From positions 1 to 45,338 of the forward strand of contig CAKZWF010000032.1 of assembly GCA_937921865.1 (NCBI GenBank): a stretch of 45,338 bases of DNA, read 5' to 3'. The notes under the pieces are model-generated. The model was given only the letters and a program-made list of their open reading frames with translations. It was not told the origin of the DNA and did not search any database. The stretch is from an uncultured Pseudomonadales bacterium (GTDB lineage Bacteria; Pseudomonadota; Gammaproteobacteria; Pseudomonadales; Azotimanducaceae). Positions 1 to 7,917 of this stretch are shown here, piece after piece (position 1 is the stretch's first letter; the number at the start of each line of letters is the position of its first letter). A program made the translations under genes and the position numbers.

Positions 1-1
1 T

Positions 2-595
2 GCCGTCAAGCAGGAAGCCTCGGAGGAACACGGTTACTTTTGTGATTCGGGCTACACAAGAGTGAGCCGTGAGCTCGGAAAGCGCGGACCAGGTGGATCA
101 ATGCAACGGATCGACACAACAGTGGAAACCCAGATGAAGAGAGATCTGTTGCAGGAACTTGAAGCCTTGGTAAAGCATGAGCGACTGGATCACTCAAAAG
201 AGCTCAGACGCCTTTCAAAACTGGAATCCCTTCAATCATTCGCCAACTCGATGTCTGCTGAGCAGCTGTACCAGGTAGTCGAGGGCATAATCCGCGAACT
301 GCGTGATGAAGATGTTGTTACAAACAGAGTGAAACGATCAGAGGGGGCAAAGGCGATTGAAAGAATCGACGAGATCCAGATTGTCATCGAAAGTATTCTG
401 AGTGACGAATGGAGCCATTGGGGTAACCCGCGATGGTATCAGGAAAAAACTTCAAAACCTGATCTGTGTATTCGAAACGATACCATTGGTAGTAGAGAAA
501 ACGGGATCTGGCACCAGCGGCATGCTTTACAGATGTTCGAAGACCAGTGGCTGTACTGTCCTCCGAATCGCCAAGGCCAACGATCCACCGAATGA
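2..595 (+). CDS. Hypothetical protein, possibly 5'-truncated by the window edge
   Basis: I do not recognise this family. The frame is open from base 2, so the gene may begin upstream of the window. Internal start options are GTG at 62 and ATG at 101; the latter has AGGTGG just upstream. The product is hydrophilic and charged, with a probably helical part rich in Glu, Arg and Leu around the KELRRLSKLE segment and a Trp/His-rich C-terminal third. No signal peptide or membrane segment is visible. Its stop codon overlaps the ATG of the next gene (ATGA at 592-595), so the two are probably translationally coupled and co-transcribed. Function unknown. Confidence 0.5.
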   Translation, partial: AVKQEASEEHGYFCDSGYTRVSRELGKRGPGGSMQRIDTTVETQMKRDLLQELEALVKHERLDHSKELRRLSKLESLQSFANSMSAEQLYQVVEGIIRELRDEDVVTNRVKRSEGAKAIERIDEIQIVIESILSDEWSHWGNPRWYQEKTSKPDLCIRNDTIGSRENGIWHQRHALQMFEDQWLYCPPNRQGQRSTE

Positions 596-1644
596 CCAGC
601 GTCCTGATCTACGGCGCGACCGGTTTCACCGGTCGTGCCATCTCCCACGAGGCGAAACAGGCCGGCCTGGATTTTGTCGTAGCCGGCCGCAATCGCGAAA
701 AGTTAATGGAGCTTGCCGGCCAGCTGGATGTTCCGTTCATCACAGTTGGCCTTGACGACGCTGCTGGCCTGGACCGGGCGTTTGACGATGTCGACATCGT
801 AATCAATGTCGCCGGACCCTTTGTCGATACCGCACAGCCGGTGCTGGAAGCGTGCCTGCGAACGCAGGCTCATTATCTCGACGTATCTGGTGAGATGTCC
901 TCATTTGCGCTGGCATTCGGCTACGATAAGCGTGCCCGCGAGTGCGGCATCATGATCCTGCCTGGCGTTGGATTCGTGAATGCGCCCTCCGATTGTCTCG
1001 CCGCACACCTCAAGAAAAGAATGCCTGATGCGGAATATCTTAGATTCGGATTTTCCAAAGTAGACCTGGTTTCCCGCGGCACCATGCGAGCGATGTTTTC
1101 ACTGGTTCGTCGTGATGTCTGCATCAGACGGCATGCAGAACTGGTGACTGTACCGGTCGGTCGCCTGGAGCGCTGCTTCGATTTTGGCGAAGGACCGCAG
1201 ATGAGCGCCGCCCTGAGCTGGGCTGATGTGATCACCGCTTATCACTCAACCGGGATACCTAATATCGAAGCCTACGCGGAAATGAGTGTGCTCCTGCGCG
1301 GTGCTTATCAGCTGGGTTCGTGGTATGCGGATCCACTGCGTTTGCCACCTGCCCGCAAACTGATAGATCTGGCGGTAAGAGCCTGGCCAGAGGGGCCTGA
1401 CTCGACGGCGAGACAAGACAAACGAAGGGTCATTGTCGCGGAAGTGCAGAATCGAGGGCGCTGGACAATGTCTTCCCGACTGACGCTGCCGGACGGTTAC
1501 AGCATCACTCCTCCCATAGCGATACGCGCATTACAAAAGGTGCTGAACGGCGAAATAAGAAAAGGCTTTACCACTTCGGCGAAAGTGTTTGGCGCAGACT
1601 TCATACTGGATTTTGACGACGTCCTGCTGGAAGACGTGATTTAG
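592..1644 (+). CDS. Saccharopine dehydrogenase-like NAD(P)-binding protein
   Basis: A 350-residue protein starting directly with a Rossmann fold: the N-terminus has the G-A-T-G-F-T-G dinucleotide-binding loop (about residues 8-14), and an AGR motif about 20 residues later suggests NADP preference. The family includes saccharopine dehydrogenases and trans-acting enoyl reductases; the exact substrate cannot be read from sequence. The middle has the I-N-V-A-G-P-F and Y-L-D-V-S-G-E motifs typical of this family. The frame stays open upstream to a GTG at 547, but I chose ATG 592 because it overlaps the stop of the upstream gene (ATGA) and places the Rossmann strand at the N-terminus, as in homologues. 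It converges on the cyclase gene with a 19-base gap. Probably a cytoplasmic reductase acting on a lipid or acyl substrate (inference). Confidence 0.8.
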   Translation: MTSVLIYGATGFTGRAISHEAKQAGLDFVVAGRNREKLMELAGQLDVPFITVGLDDAAGLDRAFDDVDIVINVAGPFVDTAQPVLEACLRTQAHYLDVSGEMSSFALAFGYDKRARECGIMILPGVGFVNAPSDCLAAHLKKRMPDAEYLRFGFSKVDLVSRGTMRAMFSLVRRDVCIRRHAELVTVPVGRLERCFDFGEGPQMSAALSWADVITAYHSTGIPNIEAYAEMSVLLRGAYQLGSWYADPLRLPPARKLIDLAVRAWPEGPDSTARQDKRRVIVAEVQNRGRWTMSSRLTLPDGYSITPPIAIRALQKVLNGEIRKGFTTSAKVFGADFILDFDDVLLEDVI

Positions 1645-1663
1645 GCCAGTCTGGGTACGGTAA

Positions 1664-4600
1664 TTACTCGTTCGCTGCCAGCAGTCGTCGAGCTTCATCC
1701 AGGTCTGGTGATACCTCGCCTCGACTGACAAATTCTTCCACAAGCCCTGCCAGCGAGGTTTGCGTACCTTCATTTGAATCGCCGCTTTTTCGTTCCAGTT
1801 TTACAAGCGCGATCAGCGCCTGCAGCTCGAGCAAAGTGGCGCCCATCTGCCTGGACAGATCAATTGCCTTCGAGAAACACTCTCGTGCATTACCTATCAG
1901 GCCCATGGAAACCTGCAGCTCACCTTGAATCCGGTGCAAGGCTGGTTCATACAGACGTTCATTGAAACGCTCTACCTGCTGAAATCCCTGCTGCAATGCC
2001 GCATTCGCCTCGTTGTGAAGACCTTTCGTTAGATAAGTCCTGGCAACACAACCCTGCAGAAAAGGTCCAAACAGTCTCGCTCCAGAAAGTTGATAGAGCG
2101 TCACGTTCTCATTGATGAGATCGATTCGGTCTTGAGAGGGCTCTTCAGCGCTGTTTGAGAACGTTGCATAGACTTTCCCCAGGCATAGCCAGAGTCCGAA
2201 GCCATGTTCGTCTGAGAGCCGGGCTGAAGCTCTACCATGTGATTGCCCTTCTTCCGTTAGGCCCTGAATGTGATTAATCGACGAACAAAAATTCTCAACG
2301 TAGGCCTGGTCGAAAGGTCTACCGAGCTTTTTCCCAAGTGCGACCGCCTCGTCAATATGCTTCAAAGCCTGTTTCAGCTCGCCTCGAACAGATGAAATCA
2401 ATCCCATCATAGCCAAGACCGCCAGCAGAGGATTCTGTTCGGTTGGGTAAGAGAAATTCTGGCCGCCTTTAGTCTGATAGAGCAGCGCGGCGTGCTCCAG
2501 CGCTTTCATCGCATCGTCATATTGACCCTGGTAGCCGAGAACATAGCCGAGTGCATTGTAGCCTTCAATCAGATAGTCGGGGCGATCCCGTGATTCGCCC
2601 AGCTCAATGCATTGGTGAGCAAGTTCCCCAGCTCGATCAAGCTCGCCGCGCACGATAAAAAATGTACCCAAGCGTCTCTTGACGGCATAAAGGGATTCTT
2701 CATCACCAATCAGTTCGCAGAGCTCGAGTGCACGAAGTTGTGCAGCTTCTACCTCGGGAGCCGCATACCCCTGGGAGGCAGAGAGACTGAATCCGTACGC
2801 CCCGAGAAGCTTCAGCTCAAGGTGATGACGCTCGATCGATTCTGGTATTTTTTCGAGAAGAGCGAGAGCCTTCGATAAGTGATCCACGGCATCAGCATGA
2901 GCTGCGCGGCCGGCTGCCCGCTCCCCTGCCTTGACCCAATAGTTTATGGCGCGCTGCGCTTCTCCGGCCTCGGAAAGATGTCGAGCGATGGCTTCCGGCT
3001 GTTTTTCAAGTATCTCGGGGAATTCAGTCTCGAGCGCATGGGCAACTCGTCGGTGAATTTTTGCGCGCTCGATCAGGAGGATCGATTCATACGCAGCATC
3101 CTGCAGCAAAGCATGTTTGAAACGATACGTCGGTTCAATCAGATCAGAAGTGCGTTGGACAATGTCGGCATCGATCAGGCGTTCGAGAATGATTCCCAGT
3201 TCTGCCGTCGGTGTCTGTGTGGTAGCGGTCAGTAGATCGAGCGTGAATTCCCGGCCGAGCACTGCGGCGACCTGAGCAACGTTTTTATTGCTGGAGTGAC
3301 GATCCAGACGTTCGTTCAATGATGTCTGTAGTGATTCAGGAACCACTGACCGATTCAACTTTCCACCAGAAGAATCGGATTCAACCACGGAGGAAGTCAA
3401 CTCTTCGATGTACAGTGGATTTCCTTCACTTCTGGCAAGAATGCCCTGCTTCACAGCATTCGGCAGCGTGGCGGGTGCAGAGATATCATCGATAATCTTC
3501 ATGCTCTCGCGGTCACCTAGCCGCACCAGATCGATGATTGTTGAGTGTGCCAGCTCCTGCCAAGGTGGAGTGAATTCAGGTCTGCAGGTCACCAGCAGCA
3601 ACACCGGTAGCTTATCGATCATCTCGACAATTTTTATCAACAATTCCAGCGATGTAGGGTCGATCCAGTGAACGTCCTCAAAAAGCACCAGTAATGGCTG
3701 CCTGGCAGCCAGCGCCTGGATCTGCAGCAGGAGCATATCCAGCGTCCGTTCTTTCTGGCGTTCTGCACTCTCTTCGATGGGTGCGTATCGCTCAGCGAAC
3801 AGGATAGAAGTCAATGCCGCGATGTATCGAACGGAACCGCCGAAATCGTCTGAACCGGTGCGCGCAAGTAGCGCTTCGAGCTTGTCCAGTTTTTCGTCAG
3901 CACTATCGCCGCGTGCAAATTCGGCTGATCGTTCAATCTGGCTGATGAAGGGATATAGCGCGGTATTGCTGAAATGTGGTCCGCATTGATAGCTGAGTGA
4001 AATGTATTGTTCGTTAGCAAGTACTGCGGTGACTGCCAGTGTCAGGCGCGACTTCCCAAGTCCCGGCTCGCCTCGCAAACACACAACCTGGCCGTTGCCG
4101 ACTTTCATCAGCTCCCAGGATTGAATAATCTTTTCAAGCTCTTGATCGCGACCAACGAGATTCGCCAGCTGATGATTGACACGCGATGCCTCAAAGCGGT
4201 TTATGCCTGTATGTTCGGCGACTGCATGAGATAGCGGAACGGGTTCACCGAAGCCTTTCAGATCGTGAGACCCGAGATCTTCGAATTTGAACTGCCCACC
4301 GACCAGATTTCGCGTGGTTGGACAGACAACTACGCATCCACCCTGTGCCACTTCCTGCAGACGGGCAGCCAGATTCGGGGTGGAGCCAACAGCAGGTTCT
4401 CGATCAAAAAAGTTATTTGCGGTGAGATCACCAACAACAACCATACCGGAGGCGATTCCTACTCGAATTTCATAGCCGGAATCACTGCTGGCCACTTCGT
4501 CAACCAACTCCAGACCGGCTCTTACGGCACGCTCGGCATCGTCCTCGCGCGCGCTCGGATAGCCAAAATAGGCCAATATTCCATCACCCAGATACTGGGC

Positions 4601-4930
4601 CACAAACCCATCATGTTCTTCAACAACCTTTCTGAACATGTCGTGGTAGCTGATTATGATCGAGCGCAACTCTTCAGGGTCGAGGGTCGTTGAAAGCGCA
4701 GTCGAGCCGATGAGATCACAGAAGAGAATCGTCGTGAAGCGTCGCTCCGCCGATATCGAACGTTGCTGCACCTCTGGAGGACCGCCGATGGGTCGTCCAC
4801 AGCCTCCACAGAACCTGGCTCCCGGTAAATTCTCAAATCCGCAGACTTCACAACCTGCTAAACCGGTTCCACAATTGGAGCAGTGGCGATAGTTCTCTGG
4901 ATTAATCGTATCGCAATTACGGCAGCGCAT
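1664..4930 (-). CDS. Zinc-ribbon / class III nucleotide cyclase / AAA ATPase / TPR signalling protein
   Basis: A 1088-residue cytoplasmic signalling protein. Residues 1-50 form a double zinc ribbon with eight cysteines (C3, C6, C17, C20, C27, C30, C41, C44). Residues 60-235 are a class III adenylate/guanylate cyclase domain with both metal-binding aspartates (D72 in F-C-D-L-I-G and D116 in Y-L-G-D-G) and the transition-state N186 and R190. An AAA/NACHT-like ATPase follows with Walker A GEPGLGKS at 287-294 and Walker B around D419. The remaining C-terminal part is helical TPR-like sequence. The purine-specifying Lys position holds Q112 and the usual Asp/Thr position holds S183, so ATP versus GTP preference is unclear. 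The architecture is a known family of cyclase-ATPase proteins thought to sense ligands through the TPR region. It is a single gene with its own start at the R-C-R-N-C ribbon; no operon partner is evident. Confidence 0.92.
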   Translation of the reverse strand: MRCRNCDTINPENYRHCSNCGTGLAGCEVCGFENLPGARFCGGCGRPIGGPPEVQQRSISAERRFTTILFCDLIGSTALSTTLDPEELRSIIISYHDMFRKVVEEHDGFVAQYLGDGILAYFGYPSAREDDAERAVRAGLELVDEVASSDSGYEIRVGIASGMVVVGDLTANNFFDREPAVGSTPNLAARLQEVAQGGCVVVCPTTRNLVGGQFKFEDLGSHDLKGFGEPVPLSHAVAEHTGINRFEASRVNHQLANLVGRDQELEKIIQSWELMKVGNGQVVCLRGEPGLGKSRLTLAVTAVLANEQYISLSYQCGPHFSNTALYPFISQIERSAEFARGDSADEKLDKLEALLARTGSDDFGGSVRYIAALTSILFAERYAPIEESAERQKERTLDMLLLQIQALAARQPLLVLFEDVHWIDPTSLELLIKIVEMIDKLPVLLLVTCRPEFTPPWQELAHSTIIDLVRLGDRESMKIIDDISAPATLPNAVKQGILARSEGNPLYIEELTSSVVESDSSGGKLNRSVVPESLQTSLNERLDRHSSNKNVAQVAAVLGREFTLDLLTATTQTPTAELGIILERLIDADIVQRTSDLIEPTYRFKHALLQDAAYESILLIERAKIHRRVAHALETEFPEILEKQPEAIARHLSEAGEAQRAINYWVKAGERAAGRAAHADAVDHLSKALALLEKIPESIERHHLELKLLGAYGFSLSASQGYAAPEVEAAQLRALELCELIGDEESLYAVKRRLGTFFIVRGELDRAGELAHQCIELGESRDRPDYLIEGYNALGYVLGYQGQYDDAMKALEHAALLYQTKGGQNFSYPTEQNPLLAVLAMMGLISSVRGELKQALKHIDEAVALGKKLGRPFDQAYVENFCSSINHIQGLTEEGQSHGRASARLSDEHGFGLWLCLGKVYATFSNSAEEPSQDRIDLINENVTLYQLSGARLFGPFLQGCVARTYLTKGLHNEANAALQQGFQQVERFNERLYEPALHRIQGELQVSMGLIGNARECFSKAIDLSRQMGATLLELQALIALVKLERKSGDSNEGTQTSLAGLVEEFVSRGEVSPDLDEARRLLAANE

Positions 4931-5102
4931 CTCTAACCGGACGATCTGGTGGAAGAGACCGCATTGTACGACGCAACAATATCCAATGGCGAGTCGTTAA
5001 CAGCTTTACCAACTTTCTGCCGCGGCTTAACGTCAGACACCCAGATCTTGATTGTGGACAAGTCTTTTCGCTGGAATATCTGACTGCAGGCCAGGCTCTA
5101 CC

Positions 5103-5573
5103 CTAGCGCTGCAGCTCGCCGGAGATCGCCTTGACCATGTTGTGGTTAATCAGCTCGAGAATCTTCGGATTCGCCATCAGACTGAGATAGTCACCAGTAT
5201 TGATGGCCCGCTGGATCTCCGGATCCGCGATCACCGACTGGAACTGGGGATCAGTCTTCAGCGACTGGATAATCGACAGAATCGCCGGATTCGCCATCAT
5301 ACTTGCGCCCAGCGCATCCACATCGAGTGCTGGCTGAGCGCTCAACGTCCCGCCGGACAGTGCGGCTGAGGAAGCTCCGTACTGGATGCTGCGCACTTTG
5401 TCCTGGGAAATCTCAACACGGCCAAGCGATACGCCCTCGATCAGGTAAACACCGTTTTCGAGTGAGCGAACTTCGCCAACGACAGAGGACCCATCATTGA
5501 GCTGAAGGGTGGCCGTCTGCGCAGTTGCCGCCGCAGAATACAGAACCAGAAGCGAAACAGAAATCCATTGCAT
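5103..5573 (-). CDS. Small secreted protein with STI1-like C-terminal helices
   Basis: A 156-residue protein starting at the ATG read from 5573. Residues 1-19 are a signal peptide (hydrophobic VSLLVLYSAAATAQ stretch), so it is likely periplasmic. Residues 20-65 look like a small beta domain that begins TATLQLNDGSSVVGEV, reminiscent of SH3-like or Sm-like secreted modules. The C-terminal 80 residues contain two repeats around an N-P-A/K-I-L motif (MANPAILSIIQ and MANPKILELIN) and a D-P-E-I-Q-R-A-I segment, which resembles STI1/heat-shock chaperonin-binding DP helices. The frame is open further upstream to 5894, but that extension overlaps the sulfotransferase and would hide the signal peptide. 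Function is not known; a role in protein-protein contact in the periplasm is only a guess. Confidence 0.72.
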   Translation of the reverse strand: MQWISVSLLVLYSAAATAQTATLQLNDGSSVVGEVRSLENGVYLIEGVSLGRVEISQDKVRSIQYGASSAALSGGTLSAQPALDVDALGASMMANPAILSIIQSLKTDPQFQSVIADPEIQRAINTGDYLSLMANPKILELINHNMVKAISGELQR

Positions 5574-5651
5574 ATCAGGTACTTGCCGGCAAATTTGAAC
5601 GCGCCATACTAACGCACTATGGGAGACAATGACGACAATGAGGGGTATCTG

Positions 5652-6527
5652 ATGAAGAGCTACAACACAGCCGTGTATACAACTGATCGATGGCAGGGCT
5701 TCAAACACCGCGCTGGGGATATTTTCATCTGCACACCAGCGAAGTGCGGCACCACCTGGACCCAAACCATCGTCACCAACCTCATTTTTCCGAATGGGGA
5801 CTTTCCGGCACCGGTGATGGAGCTGTCGCCCTGGATCGAGATGAAAATGCGGCCGGCCGACGAGATGCACGCGGCGCTCGAAGCGCAGACGCATCGCCGG
5901 GTCATGAAGTCACACACTCCTGCAGATGGCATTCCGTGGTTCGATGACGCGCGTTACGTTTTTGTCTGCAGGGATGGCCGAGACGCCTTCATGTCCATGG
6001 TCAATCACATGGACCGGATGATTTTCACCGACGCTCTCAATGAGCAAGCGATCAAGGACGGCATTCCCCCAATGCCCAACTTCGAAGGCGACGTGCATGC
6101 TTTTTTCGAGCACTGGCTAGGCTCATCGGACGAGCAGTTTTTCAAGCTGGCAAGCAGCTACTGGGAAAGAAAAGATCAATCAAACCTGCTGCTGGTGCAC
6201 TTTAACGACCTGAAAAAGGACCTAGGTGGGCAGATGCGGCGTATTGCCGGTTTCCTCGACATCGAGATTCCCCAGGCAATCTGGCCGGATGTGATTTCAC
6301 GCTGCATGTTTGAAAACATGCGGGAAAACGAAGCCATGGTCGGCGACATGAGCTTCGGCTTCAAAGGCGGCACCAAAGGTTTTCTGTTCAAAGGCAGCAA
6401 TGGCCGCTGGCGCGATGTGCTGAGCGCTGAGGAACTCAAGCGCTATGACGAGCATCTTAACGCATCAATGCCCGCCGCTGCGGCACAGTGGGTGACCGAG
6501 GGTGGGCACCCGACTCGTAGTTCCTGA
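5652..6527 (+). CDS. Sulfotransferase domain protein (PAPS-dependent)
   Basis: A 291-residue cytosolic-type sulfotransferase that would move sulfate from PAPS to a hydroxyl of a small acceptor. The 5'-phosphosulfate loop is TPAKCGTTW at residues 28-36 with K31 present; it has Cys where most members have Ser. H88 in K-S-H-T is the expected catalytic base. The 3'-phosphate motif appears as CRDGRDAFMSMVNH. The C-terminal F-K-G-(x)n-G-R-W-R-D-V segment matches the family PAPS-binding end (usually RKGxxGDWK). ATG 5652 was chosen because AGGGG at 5641-5645 sits 6 bases upstream; an in-frame ATG at 5619 is possible. The gene converges on the phosphatase that ends the minus-strand aromatic operon, 15 bases away. 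The acceptor is unknown; proximity to a sulfatase suggests a sulfate-ester theme. Confidence 0.88.
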   Translation: MKSYNTAVYTTDRWQGFKHRAGDIFICTPAKCGTTWTQTIVTNLIFPNGDFPAPVMELSPWIEMKMRPADEMHAALEAQTHRRVMKSHTPADGIPWFDDARYVFVCRDGRDAFMSMVNHMDRMIFTDALNEQAIKDGIPPMPNFEGDVHAFFEHWLGSSDEQFFKLASSYWERKDQSNLLLVHFNDLKKDLGGQMRRIAGFLDIEIPQAIWPDVISRCMFENMRENEAMVGDMSFGFKGGTKGFLFKGSNGRWRDVLSAEELKRYDEHLNASMPAAAAQWVTEGGHPTRSS

Positions 6528-6542
6528 TCAGGCCGCGGCCGC

Positions 6543-7133
6543 TTAGCCCTGCACCTCGCGCAGGTGTACGGCTTCGTTCAGGGTAATCACTGAGCGCTCT
6601 CCGGTGCTGGCGCACTGGTAGCGATTAATACTGGTGTAGTCCGGATTGAAAAACATCCTGGGCGAAAAGCCGATCACGTGCGCGGTCCAGACATTGATGA
6701 CCCCTCCATGGCAGGTCACCGCGACGCGCTTACCCGGGTGGCGCTCCACGATGCCTTCAAGCGTTGCGACAACCGTGTTGCTGAATGCCTCGAAATCCAC
6801 GCCAACGTCGCCTTTCATCAGTTTAAGCCAGCGGTCGTAATCAACCTGTTTGAGCTTTTCCACAGGGACATAGGCTTCAGAGTTGCGGTCAAATTCAACT
6901 ACGCCTTCGCGTAATTCAATACTCAAACCCTGGGCGCGGGATAGCGGCTCTGCAGTCTGATGCGCGCGCGCCATCGGAGAAGAATACAGATGATCAATGG
7001 ATTCGTGCTGCAGCCAGGTAGCCATCAGGTCGGCCTGGGAGTGACCGATGTCGGATAAAGGGGGATCAGCCGGTTGGCCGTCACGGTTTTCTATGTGCAT
7101 GGGCAGGCCATGCCGAATGAGTATGAGTTCCAT
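6543..7133 (-). CDS. Histidine phosphatase family protein (phosphoglycerate mutase-like)
   Basis: A 196-residue member of the histidine phosphatase superfamily. The catalytic R-H-G motif is at residues 7-9 with H8 as the phosphoryl acceptor, an S-P-M-A-R-A-H-Q-T-A segment supplies the phosphate-pocket arginine, and a second histidine lies in T-C-H-G-G near residue 140. Length is normal for the small phosphatase branch (SixA, CobC, GpmB-like). It is the last gene of the minus-strand operon headed by TetR, starting 7 bases after the SDR stop. That position links it to aromatic catabolism, where a phosphatase is not a usual step; it may remove a phosphate ester or do metabolite repair. The substrate cannot be determined from sequence. 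Confidence 0.85.
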   Translation of the reverse strand: MELILIRHGLPMHIENRDGQPADPPLSDIGHSQADLMATWLQHESIDHLYSSPMARAHQTAEPLSRAQGLSIELREGVVEFDRNSEAYVPVEKLKQVDYDRWLKLMKGDVGVDFEAFSNTVVATLEGIVERHPGKRVAVTCHGGVINVWTAHVIGFSPRMFFNPDYTSINRYQCASTGERSVITLNEAVHLREVQG

Positions 7134-7140
7134 GGTGACT

Positions 7141-7917
7141 CTATATCAGCCCTGGGTAAGAACCGCCATCCAGCTGTATGTTCTGACCCGACATAAACCC
7201 CGCCTGATGACTGCACAGAAACGCACAGGTATCCCCAAATTCAGCCGGATCGCCAAGCCGTTTCGCGCAGATCGTGTCTGCAATCTGGCGCATGGCTTCC
7301 TCCATCGTGATGCCTGAGGCCTGCATCATCCGCTGCGCCATGTAGCGCTGCCTGTCGGTGTTGAAGCGTTCGGGCAGCAGATTGTTGATGGTGACGTTGT
7401 CGGCGACGACTTCCTGAGAGAGTCCTTTACAGTAGGCCGTCAGCCCGGAACGCGCTGCCGTGGACAGACCCATAGGCGCGCGCGGCGATTTCACCATGGC
7501 TGAGGTGATGTTCACCACCCGCCCAAACTTACGTTGACACATACCGGGCACCAATCCCTGAATCAACGCAATAGCGCCGAGCATGTTGGACTCAAGCGCC
7601 TGGTACCAGTCGTCAGTTTGCCATTTCTGGTAGTTGCCAGGTGGTGGTCCGGCATTGTTGTTAACGAGTATGTCGATCTCACCGGCAGCTTCCAGCAGGC
7701 GCGAACGCTCTTCGTGCTGATTCAGATCCGCCAGGACTCCGTCGACCTGTGCACCCGTTGCGCGCAGTGAATCGACGGCTGCGTCGAGTCGGCCGCGGTC
7801 GTGGCCATTGATGAGGACAGCACAGCCCTCACGCGCCAGGGCTTGCGCACAGGCATAGCCCAATCCGCGCGTTGACGCGCACACCAGCGCGCGCCGGTTG
7901 CGGATGCCGAGGTCCAT
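7141..7917 (-). CDS. Atypical SDR-family protein without the catalytic Tyr-Lys pair
   Basis: A 258-residue short-chain dehydrogenase/reductase fold protein. The nucleotide loop reads CASTRGLG (residues 13-20) rather than TGxxxGxG, and the N-N-A-G segment is kept (NNNAGPPPG). The conserved Ser is present (N-I-T-S), but the active-site Y-x3-K is replaced by S-T-A-A-R, so classical hydride-transfer chemistry is doubtful. This pattern matches the known 'BKR-like, SDR-like' subgroup that lacks a perfect cofactor motif and tetrad. The chosen ATG overlaps the stop of the dioxygenase gene by one base (TGATG), so the two are translationally coupled; a longer ORF to 7965 lies inside the dioxygenase gene. 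It may act as a dehydrogenase with altered chemistry or as a binding protein in the ring-cleavage pathway (inference). Confidence 0.85.
   Translation of the reverse strand: MDLGIRNRRALVCASTRGLGYACAQALAREGCAVLINGHDRGRLDAAVDSLRATGAQVDGVLADLNQHEERSRLLEAAGEIDILVNNNAGPPPGNYQKWQTDDWYQALESNMLGAIALIQGLVPGMCQRKFGRVVNITSAMVKSPRAPMGLSTAARSGLTAYCKGLSQEVVADNVTINNLLPERFNTDRQRYMAQRMMQASGITMEEAMRQIADTICAKRLGDPAEFGDTCAFLCSHQAGFMSGQNIQLDGGSYPGLI

Noticed and set aside
402..755. Plus-strand ORF overlapping the first two genes
   Set aside because: It is in another frame of two better-supported coupled genes and has no recognisable domain.
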